NCBI GenBank assembly: GCA_963725315.1 | Contig: CAVRYA010000007.1 | Coordinates: 248,001 to 312,000, forward strand | DNA: 64,000 nucleotides | Reading direction: 5' to 3' | Source of the DNA: JBBRHQ01 sp963725315 | GTDB taxonomy: Bacteria > Actinomycetota > Thermoleophilia > Solirubrobacterales > 70-9 | In this document: positions 55,916-63,664 of the stretch, one piece after another | How positions within the stretch are numbered: position 1 is the stretch's first letter | Layout of the letters: each line of letters begins with the position of its first letter | Notes under the pieces: model-generated | Told to the model about the DNA's origin: nothing | Databases searched by the model: none | Seen by the model: only the letters and a program-made list of their open reading frames with translations | Made by a program: the position numbers and the translations under genes

Positions 55916-56394
55916 GCCAGCACCTCCCTCAGCTTCTTGACGCCTTCATGGACATTGCGGCGCGCCGCGTCCTCGGAGCACTCGAGCGCGGCTGCGATCT
56001 CGCGATGGGGCATGTCGCAGGCGAAGCGGAGTGCCACCGCGGTGCGCTGCTTCGGGGGCAGCCCCGCCACCGCGCCCCAGATGCCGCTGGCGGGCTCGGG
56101 CCCGGCGACCGCCACCTCGGGGCTGCGGCCGGTCGGCGCGCCGCGCCGGCCCCGACCCCGGTGATGGTCGATCGCCTTGCGGTGGGCGATCGTCAGCAGC
56201 CAGCCGCGCAGGTTGCTGTCGTCGCCGAGCTTCGGGTAGCTGCGCAGCGCCGCCAGGAAGGTCTCTTGGAAGCAGTCCTCGGCGTCCTGCGGGCCGACCG
56301 CGGCGATCAGGAAGCCGAGGACGTCGCCGGCATGGCGCTCGAGCAGGTCCTGGAAGGGAGGTAGGCCTTCCACCTCATCTATTAAACGCTGCAC
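55912..56394 (-). CDS. ECF-type RNA polymerase sigma factor
   Basis: This 160-residue alternative sigma factor has region 2 at AEDCFQETFLAALRSYPKL...NLRGWLLTIAHRKAIDH and region 4 at LPPKQRTAVALRFACDMPHREIAAAL. No anti-sigma gene is adjacent. The coupled downstream gene encodes a DNA alkylation repair protein, so a role in a DNA-damage or methylation response is a fair guess. Its own promoter was not identified. Confidence 0.92.
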   Translation of the reverse strand: MQRLIDEVEGLPPFQDLLERHAGDVLGFLIAAVGPQDAEDCFQETFLAALRSYPKLGDDSNLRGWLLTIAHRKAIDHHRGRGRRGAPTGRSPEVAVAGPEPASGIWGAVAGLPPKQRTAVALRFACDMPHREIAAALECSEDAARRNVHEGVKKLREVLA

Positions 56395-56431
56395 GGGCCC
56401 GAAACGTGAGATCGCGTGAGATCGGCCCAGC

Positions 56432-56437
56432 TAGGGT
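56432..56437 (+). promoter_or_regulatory. Leaderless -10 hexamer for nadC
   Basis: TAGGGT ends 6 bases before the nadC ATG at 56444, the same spacing as for prfB and the mutase gene. Confidence 0.45.
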
Positions 56438-56443
56438 GGCGGG

Positions 56444-57302
56444 ATGGACGACGCGGAGGCGATGATCGCAGCTCGTCGCCGCGCGCCCTGGCCGAGGACG
56501 TCGGCGCCGGCGACCTCACGGCCGAGGCGCGTCGTCCCCCACGGCGCCCGCGGCGAGGCCCGGATCATCCAGAAGGCGCCCGGGGTCGCTCTTCGGCTTC
56601 GACGTCGCCGGCGAGGTGATGCGCCAGTGCGGGGTCGAGCGGCTTCGAGGCCGAGGCGGCCGAGGGCGAGTGGCGCGACGAGGTCCGGCAGAGGTCGCGA
56701 CCGCCACCGGCCCGGCGGCCTCGCTGCTCGCGGCCGAGCGCACGGCGCTGAACTTCCTCGGCCACCTCTCGGGGATCGCCACCCTGACCGCCCGCTACGT
56801 CGCCGCGGTCGCCGGCACCGGGGCGCGGATCCTCGACACCCGCAAGACGACGCCCGGCCTGCGAGCGCTCGAGAAGCAGCGCGGTGGCCGCGGGGGGCGG
56901 CATCAACCACCGCATGGGGCTCTACGACGCGATCCTGATCAAGGAGAACCACATCGCCCTGGCCGGAGGTCTCGAGGTCGGCGGTCGAGCGCGCGCGCGC
57001 GACCGGGAGCGCGGTCGAGGTCGAGTGCCGCGACCTCGACGAGGTGGGCCGGGCGATCGCCGCCGGCGCCGACCGGATCCTGCTCGACAACATGAACCCG
57101 CCGGAGATGCGCGAGGCGGTGGGATGCGCGCGGGGCGCCGACCGCGCCGGCGCTCGAGGCCTCGGGGGGCGTCAACCTCGAGAACGTGCGCGAGGTGGCC
57201 GAGACCGGGGTCGAGTTCATCTCGGTCGGCGCGCTGACCCACTCGGCCCCGGCGCTCGACCTGAGCATGCTGATCGAGCCGAGGCTGACGCGGGGCGGGT
57301 AG
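56444..57302 (+). CDS. nadC: Nicotinate-nucleotide pyrophosphorylase (several frameshifts)
   Basis: It makes nicotinate mononucleotide from quinolinate and PRPP in NAD synthesis. Pieces in three frames join to a normal protein of about 282 residues: ALAEDVGAGDLTAE, GEARIIQKAPGV, AERTALNFLGHLSGIAT, ILDTRKTTPGLR, GGGINHRMGLYDAILIKENH, ILLDNMNPPEM and SGGVNLENV...GVEFISVGALTHS. All substrate-binding residues are present. Several single-base indels lie between 56470 and 57150. nadA lies 1.7 kb downstream. The stop TAG also serves as part of the next -10. Confidence 0.88.
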
Positions 57303-57305
57303 AGT
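57300..57305 (+). promoter_or_regulatory. Leaderless -10 hexamer for the SnoaL-like gene
   Basis: TAGAGT overlaps the nadC stop and ends 6 bases before the ATG at 57312. Confidence 0.45.
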
Positions 57306-57311
57306 CGGCGC

Positions 57312-57829
57312 ATGGCGGTCAGCGAGGAGCTGCGGCGCAGGCGCGAGGAGATCGTCCGCGAGCACATGGAGTCGGAGAACCGATCACGAGTTCGACCGGA
57401 CCATGGACACCTTCCATCACCCCCGCTACGAGCTGATCGCCACCGGGGACATCTACGACGGCGCCGGCGGAGGTCGACGCCTATTTCGAGGAGACCCGCA
57501 CCGCCTTCCCCGACCAGCGCAACGAGCTGATCGCGATGCACCACGCCGACGGCGCGGTCCTGGTCGAGGCGATGCTCTACGGGACCCACGAGGGCCCGTT
57601 CCGCGGCCTGCCGCCGACCGGACGCAGGTTCGAGATGCGCTTCCTGGCGATCTTCGTCTTCGAGGAGGACCGGCTGATCTGCGAGCGGGTCTACTTCGAC
57701 CAGGCGACGGTGCTGAGACAGCTCGGGATCGCCCACGACCCGCTCTCCGTGAGCGGCCGGGTGGCAACCGTGCTCAACCACCCGGTCACGGTCGGCCGCG
57801 CCCTGCTGCGCCAGGCGACCGGGCGCTGA
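57312..57829 (+). CDS. SnoaL-like polyketide cyclase-fold protein (frameshifted)
   Basis: After removing extra bases near 57383 and 57472 the protein has about 171 residues. It reads MAVSEELRRRREEIVREHM, RTMDTFHHPRYELIATGDIYDG, then VDAYFEETRTAFPDQRNELIAM and GTHEGPFRGLPPTGRRFEM, as in the SnoaL/ester cyclase family. The last 30 residues form an extra helix. The typical catalytic His and Asp of SnoaL cyclases cannot be placed with certainty. Function is unknown. Confidence 0.75.
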
Positions 57830-57856
57830 GGAAAACTACGCGGCCTCCTCTGCTCC

Positions 57857-57899
57857 GCGGAGCCCGCACTCAGAGACACCGGTTATCTGCGGGCTCCGC
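57857..57899. terminator. Hairpin 1 between convergent genes
   Basis: A 12-bp perfect stem pairs 57857-57868 with 57888-57899 around a 19-base loop containing ACTCAGAG at its edge. It follows the SnoaL-like gene and could end its transcript, although no T-run follows. Confidence 0.55.
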
Positions 57900-57972
57900 T
57901 CCGCGTCCGGGGGCCGCTTGCCCGCAAGCAAACCTCGTCCTGCCTTCACCGCCGCACGCCCGGACGCGCGGA

Positions 57973-58016
57973 GCGAGGCCCGACAGCATCATTTGACTCT
58001 GAGTGTCGGGCCTCGC
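57973..58016. terminator. Hairpin 2 between convergent genes
   Basis: A 13-bp perfect stem pairs 57973-57985 with 58004-58016 around an 18-base loop. It lies just beyond the stop of the minus-strand glycosylase gene. The loop edge CTCTGAGT (57997-58004) is exactly complementary to ACTCAGAG in hairpin 1. A smaller hairpin, GCTTGC-CC-GCAAGC, lies between them near 57916. Confidence 0.55.
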
Positions 58017-58040
58017 GGGAGCGGAGGACGTGCGGCGCAG

Positions 58041-58897
58041 TTATTTGAGCAGCCGCGAGAGGCGGCGATCCTTGAGCACCCGGCCGCCGGTCTGCTCCTC
58101 CGGGCAGTAGTTGGTCTGGTGCTCGGAGAAGAAGACGGCCTCGATCGTCGCCCCGCAGCGGGGGCAGGGCTCGCCCTCGCGGCGGTGCACCTGCAGCGGC
58201 ATCGGCAGCTTGTCGGGGACCCGCTCGCCGATCACCTCCTCGTAGTGGCGGATCGCTTCGTCGAGGACGCCGAGCGCTTCGTGCAGGCGCTCGACCTCGT
58301 CGGGCTCGAGCTCGGAGCCCTTGCGGAAGGGCGAGAGCCGGGCCTCGCCAGAGGATCTCGTCGACCCAGGAGCGGCCGATCCCGGCGATCGCCCGCTGGT
58401 CGCGCAGCAGCGGGTGCAGATGGCGGGGCTGGTCGATCAGCGCGGCGAACTCGTCGAGCGGGGGAGCCGGCCAGGCCTCCGGCCCGAGGGTCGCCACCAT
58501 CTCGTCGGCGCTCGACCTCGATCGCCGCGCCAGCAGCTTTGCCCAGGCTCGCTGCCGGGTCCCGAACTCGCGCAGCCTCAGCTCCCGCCCGTCCTCGAGC
58601 CGGATCAGCAGCCGCGAGGCCCGATCGCGCGGGGAGGCCGGCTTGTCGAAGACCTGCAGGCGGCCGGCCGACATCAGGTGGATCAGCAGCGACAGCTCGC
58701 CGAGCTCGACCACCGGCATCTTCCCGATCCGGCGGACGCCGGTCGACCGCTCGCGTCCCTCCAGCGCCTCGAGCGGCGGCTCGAAGGTCTTCATCACGTT
58801 CATCCCCGGGGCCAGCGCCGAGCTGACGACTCTTGCCCCGCTCAGCGGCCGAGTCGAGCCTGCGCGCGGTGATCTCGACTTCCGGGACTTCGGGCAT
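58041..58897 (-). CDS. Fpg/Nei-family DNA glycosylase (frameshifted)
   Basis: This base-excision repair enzyme removes oxidised bases and nicks DNA. It starts MPEVPEVEITARRL with the catalytic Pro and Glu. GKMPVVELGELSLLIHLMSAGRL holds the conserved Lys and Met/Leu loop. The AP-binding region AIAGIGRSWVDEILW is intact in part. Extra bases near 58510 and 58350, and one more near 58835, shift the frame. The C-terminal zinc finger reads CPRC...YCPEEQTGG, with Glu in place of the fourth Cys. Which of Fpg or Nei activity it has cannot be told. Confidence 0.85.
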
Positions 58898-58908
58898 CGC
58901 CCAGAGAG

Positions 58909-58914
58909 TAGACT
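58909..58914 (+). promoter_or_regulatory. Candidate -10 of nadA
   Basis: TAGACT lies between the divergent glycosylase start and nadA and leaves a leader of about 97 bases. The hexamer is the same as that before rpmE and pepA. Confidence 0.4.
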
Positions 58915-59017
58915 TGAGCGCAGTTCATTCGACTGGTTGCAGGAGCCCGCCGAGGCTGCCGAGCCAGCGAACATCAAACAGCCGCACCCATCACGGGACC
59001 CTTCGAGGAGGGCCACG

Positions 59018-60031
59018 ATGAGAGAGCTACCAACCATCAACGAGCCGGTGCAGATGCTCGACCTCTCCCCGGCGGAGATCGCCGAGCTCTCCGAGGAGGT
59101 CCGCGCCCTGGCGGCCGAGCGCGACGCGGTGATCCTCGCCCACAACTACCAGGTCGCCGAGGTCCAGGACGTCGCCGACTTCGTCGGCGACTCGCTCGGG
59201 CTCTCCCGCAAGGCGGCCGCAGCCGACGCCTCGGTGATCGCCTTCTGCGGAGTCCACTTCATGGCCGAGACCGCGTCGATCCTCTCGCCTCAGAAGACGG
59301 TGCTGATCCCCGACCTCGAGGCCGGCTGCTCGCTCTCGGACTCGATCACGGCCGGCGAGCTGCGCAACTGGAAGTCCCGCCACAGCCCCGACGCGGTCGT
59401 CGTCATGTACGTCAACACCTCGGCCGAGGTGAAGGCCGAGACCGACTACTGCTGCACCTCTTCGAACGCCGTCAAGGTGGTCGAGCACATCCTCCGCGAG
59501 CACGGCCCCGACACCGAGATCCTCTTCGGGCCCGACATGTGGCTCGGCTCCTACGTCGAGCGCGTCTCCGGCCACCGCATGCACGTCTGGCCGGGAGAGT
59601 GCCACGTGCACGCCGGGATCCGCCCCGAGGACATCACCGCGCAGCGGGAGGCGCATCCGGGGGCCGAGTTCCTCGTCCACCCCGAGTGCGGCTGCGTCAC
59701 CCAGATCATGGAGTACGTCGCCGCCGGCGACGTCTCGGAGGATGGCGTCCACATGCTCTCCACCGGGCAGATGATCGACTATCTCGGCGATCACCCCGAC
59801 GGCGAGTTCATCGTCGCCACCGAGAACGGGATGCTGCACCCGCTGCACCAGGTGGCGCCGGGGGCGAGCCTGATCGAGGCCAACCGGATGGCCTTCTGCA
59901 AGTACATGAAGATGATCACCCTGCCGAAGCTGCGCGACTCGCTGCGCGAGATGCAGTTCGAGGTCAGCGTCCCGGCGGAGATCGCCGAGCGGGCGAGGCT
60001 GCCGATCGAGCGGATGGTCGCGATCGGCTGA
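59018..60031 (+). CDS. nadA: Quinolinate synthase
   Basis: This [4Fe-4S] enzyme condenses iminoaspartate with dihydroxyacetone phosphate to quinolinate. The 337-residue protein has AVILAHNYQVAEVQDVADFVGDS... at its start. Three cluster cysteines are recognisable, in AFCGVHFMAETA, DYCCTSSNAVKVV and HPECGCVTQ. GPDMWLGSYV and HVWPGECHVH are also typical. The start at 59018 is supported by GAGGAGGG. nadB is not in the window. nadC lies upstream on the same strand but is separated by two other genes. Confidence 0.96.
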   Translation: MRELPTINEPVQMLDLSPAEIAELSEEVRALAAERDAVILAHNYQVAEVQDVADFVGDSLGLSRKAAAADASVIAFCGVHFMAETASILSPQKTVLIPDLEAGCSLSDSITAGELRNWKSRHSPDAVVVMYVNTSAEVKAETDYCCTSSNAVKVVEHILREHGPDTEILFGPDMWLGSYVERVSGHRMHVWPGECHVHAGIRPEDITAQREAHPGAEFLVHPECGCVTQIMEYVAAGDVSEDGVHMLSTGQMIDYLGDHPDGEFIVATENGMLHPLHQVAPGASLIEANRMAFCKYMKMITLPKLRDSLREMQFEVSVPAEIAERARLPIERMVAIG

Positions 60032-60566
60032 GGCGCCGGTCCGCCGTTCGGCGTCGCGCCAGTGTCCCGCGTGCAGGCGACCTCTCGCAGCCGCCCGGTC
60101 TCGACCTCGTAGACGAACCCCCTGACGCTCTCCTTGCGGGGGATGAAGGGGCTCTCGCGGATCCGCTCGATCGAGGCCCGCAGGTCCGCCTCGAGATCGG
60201 CGAAGGCATGGGCATCCCAGGCGGGCCGGCTGCCGGTCTCCTGCTCGAGGCGATCGGCGAGCTCCTCGTCGCTGAAGGTGAGCATGCCGCAGTCGGTGTG
60301 GTGGATGAGGACGATCTCCTCTGTGCCGAGCAGGTTCTGGGAGATCGCCAGCGAGCGGATCTCCTCGTCGGTGACCACCCCGCCGGCGTTGCGGATCACG
60401 TGGGCGTCGCCCTCCTCGAGGCCGAGCGCCCTGGCCGGGTCGAGGCGGGCGTCCATGCAGGCGACCACCGCGATCTTGCGGCCGGGGGGCAGCGGCAGGT
60501 CGGCCTTGTCGAAGTCCTTCGGCGTAGCGCTGGTTGTTGGCCAGGCAGATCGTCGGTCGCGCTCAT
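59791..60566 (-). CDS. Beta-class carbonic anhydrase (frameshifted; C-terminus uncertain)
   Basis: This enzyme hydrates CO2 to bicarbonate. The start at 60566 has AAGGAGG. After two extra bases near 60545 and 60525 the sequence reads MSATDDLLANNQRYA and PPGRKIAVVACMDARLDP, with zinc ligand and the Asp-Arg dyad, then IRNAGG and IHHTDCGM with the His and second Cys ligands. A natural end is expected near VRGFVYEVETGRLREV (about 60065). However, no stop appears there, and the frame runs about 240 bases antisense through the 3' end of nadA to 59791. That tail has no domain character. A missed stop codon is likely. Confidence 0.85.
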
Positions 60567-60654
60567 CTCGAACCTCCTTACCCGTCCAATCAGATCAACA
60601 AACGCACAATAGCCGTTTGCCGCCGAGCCCTCGGAGTCGATTGAATAGGGGCTG

Positions 60655-61557
60655 ATGGTGGCGACTGCGATTCGCTTGGGCATGGGAGCGGTGCTGGTGG
60701 GGGCGGCGCTGCTGAAGCTCGCCAGCCCGCGCTCGAGCGTCGCCGCGCTGGCCACCTTCGGGTTCGCCGAGTCGCGGCTGCCGCTGGGTGGCGTGGGGGT
60801 CGCTGATCTGCGCGGAGCTGGCACTCGGGGCGGGGGTCGCAGCCGGCTCCGAGCGGCCGCATACCTGGCCGCGGCCCTGATGGCGATGTTCGGGCTGCTG
60901 CTGATCGGGGCGCTGATGCGGGGCCGCGCCGGGGCGCCCTGCGCCTGCTTCGGCTCCCGCTCGCGGGTCAGCCGGCTCGGGGTGCTGCGCAACTTCGCGA
61001 TGGCCGCCGCCTACGCCGCCCTGCCGCTGCTGCCGGAGCACTCGCTGAGCACCGATCAGTGGCTGGGGCTCGGACTCGCGGCGGCGCTGCTCGCCTGCGC
61101 CGGCCTCGCCGTCGCGGTCCTCGCCCTGGCACGCGAGGTGGGGATGCTGCGACTGCGGATGGGCCCGGCGGCGGCGTTCGAGATACCGGGCGAGGGCCCC
61201 GCGCTCGGCGAGGACGCCGGCCTGACCGCGCGCTTCGGCCCGGCCCCGCCCGACGGCCTGCTGCTCGCCGTCTTCCTCTCCGAGGGATGCCACGTCTGCA
61301 GCGGCCTCGAGCCGGCGATCGAGGGGCTCGCCTCGGACCCGGTGCTCTCGGTCCTGGTCTTCGACGAGGTCGCCGACGCCGAGGTCTGGCAGCGGCTGGC
61401 GATCCCCGGCAGCCCCTATGCCGCGGCTCTCGATCTCGACGGCGTGGCCCTCGCCAAGGGCAGCTTCAACAACCTGGCCCAGCTCGAGAGCATCCTCGCC
61501 ACCGCCGAGCGCCGCCGCGCCGCCGAGGAGCCGATTCCGGAGCGCCCGCATGCGTGA
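60655..61557 (+). CDS. MauE-MauD fusion: DoxX-like membrane domain plus thioredoxin-like domain
   Basis: This 300-residue protein joins two methylamine-dehydrogenase maturation families. Residues 1-165 are a four-helix MauE (DoxX-like) membrane domain with the family motif APCACFGSRS. A short segment in its middle (about 60800-60860) is off-frame and, once corrected, reads LICAELALGAGVAAG. Residues 180-290 are MauD-like: AVFLSEGCHVCSGLEPAIEGL has a CxxC, and IPGSPYAAALDLDGVAL with KGSFNNLAQLESIL matches the MauD C-terminus. In mau systems these proteins guide disulfide formation in the light chain. The next gene starts inside its stop codon. Confidence 0.85.
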   Translation: MVATAIRLGMGAVLVGAALLKLASPRSSVAALATFGFAESRLPLGGVGVADLRGAGTRGGGRSRLRAAAYLAAALMAMFGLLLIGALMRGRAGAPCACFGSRSRVSRLGVLRNFAMAAAYAALPLLPEHSLSTDQWLGLGLAAALLACAGLAVAVLALAREVGMLRLRMGPAAAFEIPGEGPALGEDAGLTARFGPAPPDGLLLAVFLSEGCHVCSGLEPAIEGLASDPVLSVLVFDEVADAEVWQRLAIPGSPYAAALDLDGVALAKGSFNNLAQLESILATAERRRAAEEPIPERPHA

Positions 61558-62143
61558 GCCGGAGCCCCGAGCAGGGTCAGGAGCGGGCGCTGACCGAGCG
61601 ACTCGCGCAGAGCAGCTCGCGGCGCGGCTTCCTCTCGCGGGTCGGCAAGGGGCTGCTGGCGCTCGGCGGCGGCTGGGCCGTGGCCGCGGCGATCGAGCCC
61701 GAGTCCTCGGAGGCCTACCACTTCTGCGGCCACACCTACACGACGGGCTCCTGCCCTCATCCGACCGGGCTGCCGCGGGTCGACTCCCACGGCCGCCCGC
61801 TGCGCGCCCGCGACGGCGCCCCGGTGGACAACCTGGGGCGGCCCATCGACCGCCGCGGCCTGCCGCTGGACGAGAACGGCAACGTGCTCCGTGATCTCTC
61901 CGGCCATCCGCTGGCGCCGGCCCCGCGGACGCCGGTCTGCGAGGAGGCGGGGCGTCGCTTCGGCTTCTCGACCCAGCGGGACGGCTCCTGGTATCGCTGC
62001 TGCGGGGGCCAGGTGCGCAAGCTGATGGACTGCTGCGCTACTCGAGCTCGCGGATCAACGGTGACGCCGCCCTGACCGGCTACTGCTACTCGGGGCGCAA
62101 GGTGTTCTGCGTCATGTACCACCAGACCAACGTCCCATGCTGA
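61554..62143 (+). CDS. Tat-exported Cys-rich protein resembling methylamine dehydrogenase light chain (one apparent frameshift)
   Basis: From a GTG overlapping the previous stop, the leader SSRRGFLSRVGKGLLALGGG is a twin-arginine signal very like that of MauA. The mature part has YHFCGHTY, a Pro/Gly repeat region of about 50 residues, then TPVCEEAG, GSWYRCCGGQVRKLMDCC and, after an extra base near 62039, SSSRINGDAALTGYCYSG, VFCVMYHQ and a final VPC. The ten cysteines and the CCG spacing recall the six-disulfide light chain. Only one Trp remains in the mature protein, so tryptophan tryptophylquinone cannot form. About 196 residues. The function is inferred from context. Confidence 0.7.
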
Positions 62144-63655
62144 CCGCTGCCCTGGCGATCGCCGCCTTCGCGATCGGCGTCACCGGCGCCTGGTCTCCCT
62201 GCGGGCTCTCGATGGTCGAGACGATCGGGCCGAGCGGTCACACCGGCGGCCGCGCACCACCCTCGCCGCCCTGGTCAGCTTCATCCCCGGTGCCCTGCTC
62301 GGTGGCGTCTGGCGACCTTCGGCGCGCTCGCCGCGGCCGGCTCGCTCCTGCACGGAGCCGGTGGGCGGATCGCCTACGGCGCTGGCCGCGGTGATCGCCC
62401 TGCTGGCCGCGGTCGCCGAGGCGCGCGGCATGCGGATCGTGCCCCAGATCAGGCGCCAGGTCCCGGAGCACTGGCGCCGGGTGATGCCGCTGCCGCTGGC
62501 GGCCTTTCTCTACGGGATCCTGCTCGGGCTCGGGTTCACGACCTTCGTCCTCAGCTTCGGCGTCTGGGCTCTGGCGGGAATCAGCCTCGCCCTCGGGGAT
62601 CCCTCGGCTGGGGGTCGCGATCGGGCTCGCCTTCGGCGCCGGCCGGGCCATTGCCGGTGATCGCGATCGCCCCGTTCTGCGACCGCGAGGCCGGGATCCG
62701 CGTGACCGACCTGATGACCCAGCGCCCGGCGATCTACCGCGGCTTCCGCTTCGGCGATGCGCTGGCGCTGGCGATCGTCGGGCGCCGTGGCGCTCACCGC
62801 GATGCCGGCGGGCGCGGCGGTGCGGGTCGCGGCCGGCGCGGGCGAGCCCTCGGCGGCGAGGGCCGAGCTCGTCTACCAGAGGGCCGCGGGTCCCGGGATC
62901 CTCCGCAGGGCCGGACGCGACATCCGGCTGCCCGGTCGCCTGCCGGCGATCGGCGGTCCCTACATCGCGGTGCAGTCGACCCGGGAGGATTGCCCTCCTC
63001 GACCGCGGCGACCGGGCCTGGCGGGGCGGCTTCAGGGCGATCGCGGGTCGACGGGATCGCCGTCTCGGGGCGCTGGGTCGCTTACCGCACCCGCCGGGGC
63101 GGGCGCGACCTGATCAAGGTTCGCAAGGTCTCCCACCTCGGCGTCGGCGGAGCCTCGGGGATCGTCTTCGGCAAGCCCCGGGTGGTGGCCGGCGCTCCCC
63201 GCAGGGGCGGGCTCAGCCGCCCGTCGATCTACCGCCGCACGCTGGTCTATTCGAGCTCGAGCCGTCGCCGCAGCACGGTGGTCGAGCGTCTGCTCGGCAG
63301 CGGGCGCCAACACGTCCTGCTCGGCTCGCGGCGCTGGCTGGTCTCTGAGCCGTCGGTCTGGGCCCGCTCGTTCGCCTACGTGCGCACCACCAACGAGCGC
63401 CAGCAGCTGCGGGTCCGTCGCCGGCACGGGCGAGGCATCGGCAAGCTCGTCCTCTCGCTGCCGGCCACCTCCTTCCGCGATCGCGACCACGACCCCGGGC
63501 ATCACCGGCTCCCCACCCGCCTGCACCCGCCCGATCGCCGTCGCAGCGCCTGGAACCTGATCGCCACCTCGATCGCCCCCGGTCGCGTCTACGCGACCCT
63601 GCTCCAGGAGGGCCCCAGGGGCGTGCGTGCGCGGATCCTGCGGACCGGCCGCTGA
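62137..63655 (+). CDS. CcdA/MauF-like membrane protein running on into a beta-propeller-like domain (frameshifted)
   Basis: The ATG overlaps the previous stop. The first 220 residues form six helices. The first carries GVTGAWSPCGLSM, like the Cys-containing helix of CcdA/DsbD-type thiol transporters. Others read LVSFIPGALLGGVATFG and AAFLYGILLGLGFTTFVLS. A last helix (DALALAIVGAVALTAMPAGAA) leads without a stop into about 280 residues of beta-rich repeats such as GIAVSGRWVAYRTR and RRTLVYSSSS, like TolB/PD40-type propeller blades. A separate propeller gene starting near 62716 with that helix as signal peptide is possible. Indels lie near 62259, 62310, 62360, 62607, 62645, 62790, 62997 and 63047. 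Confidence 0.6.
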
Positions 63656-63664
63656 GGCGGCGGA

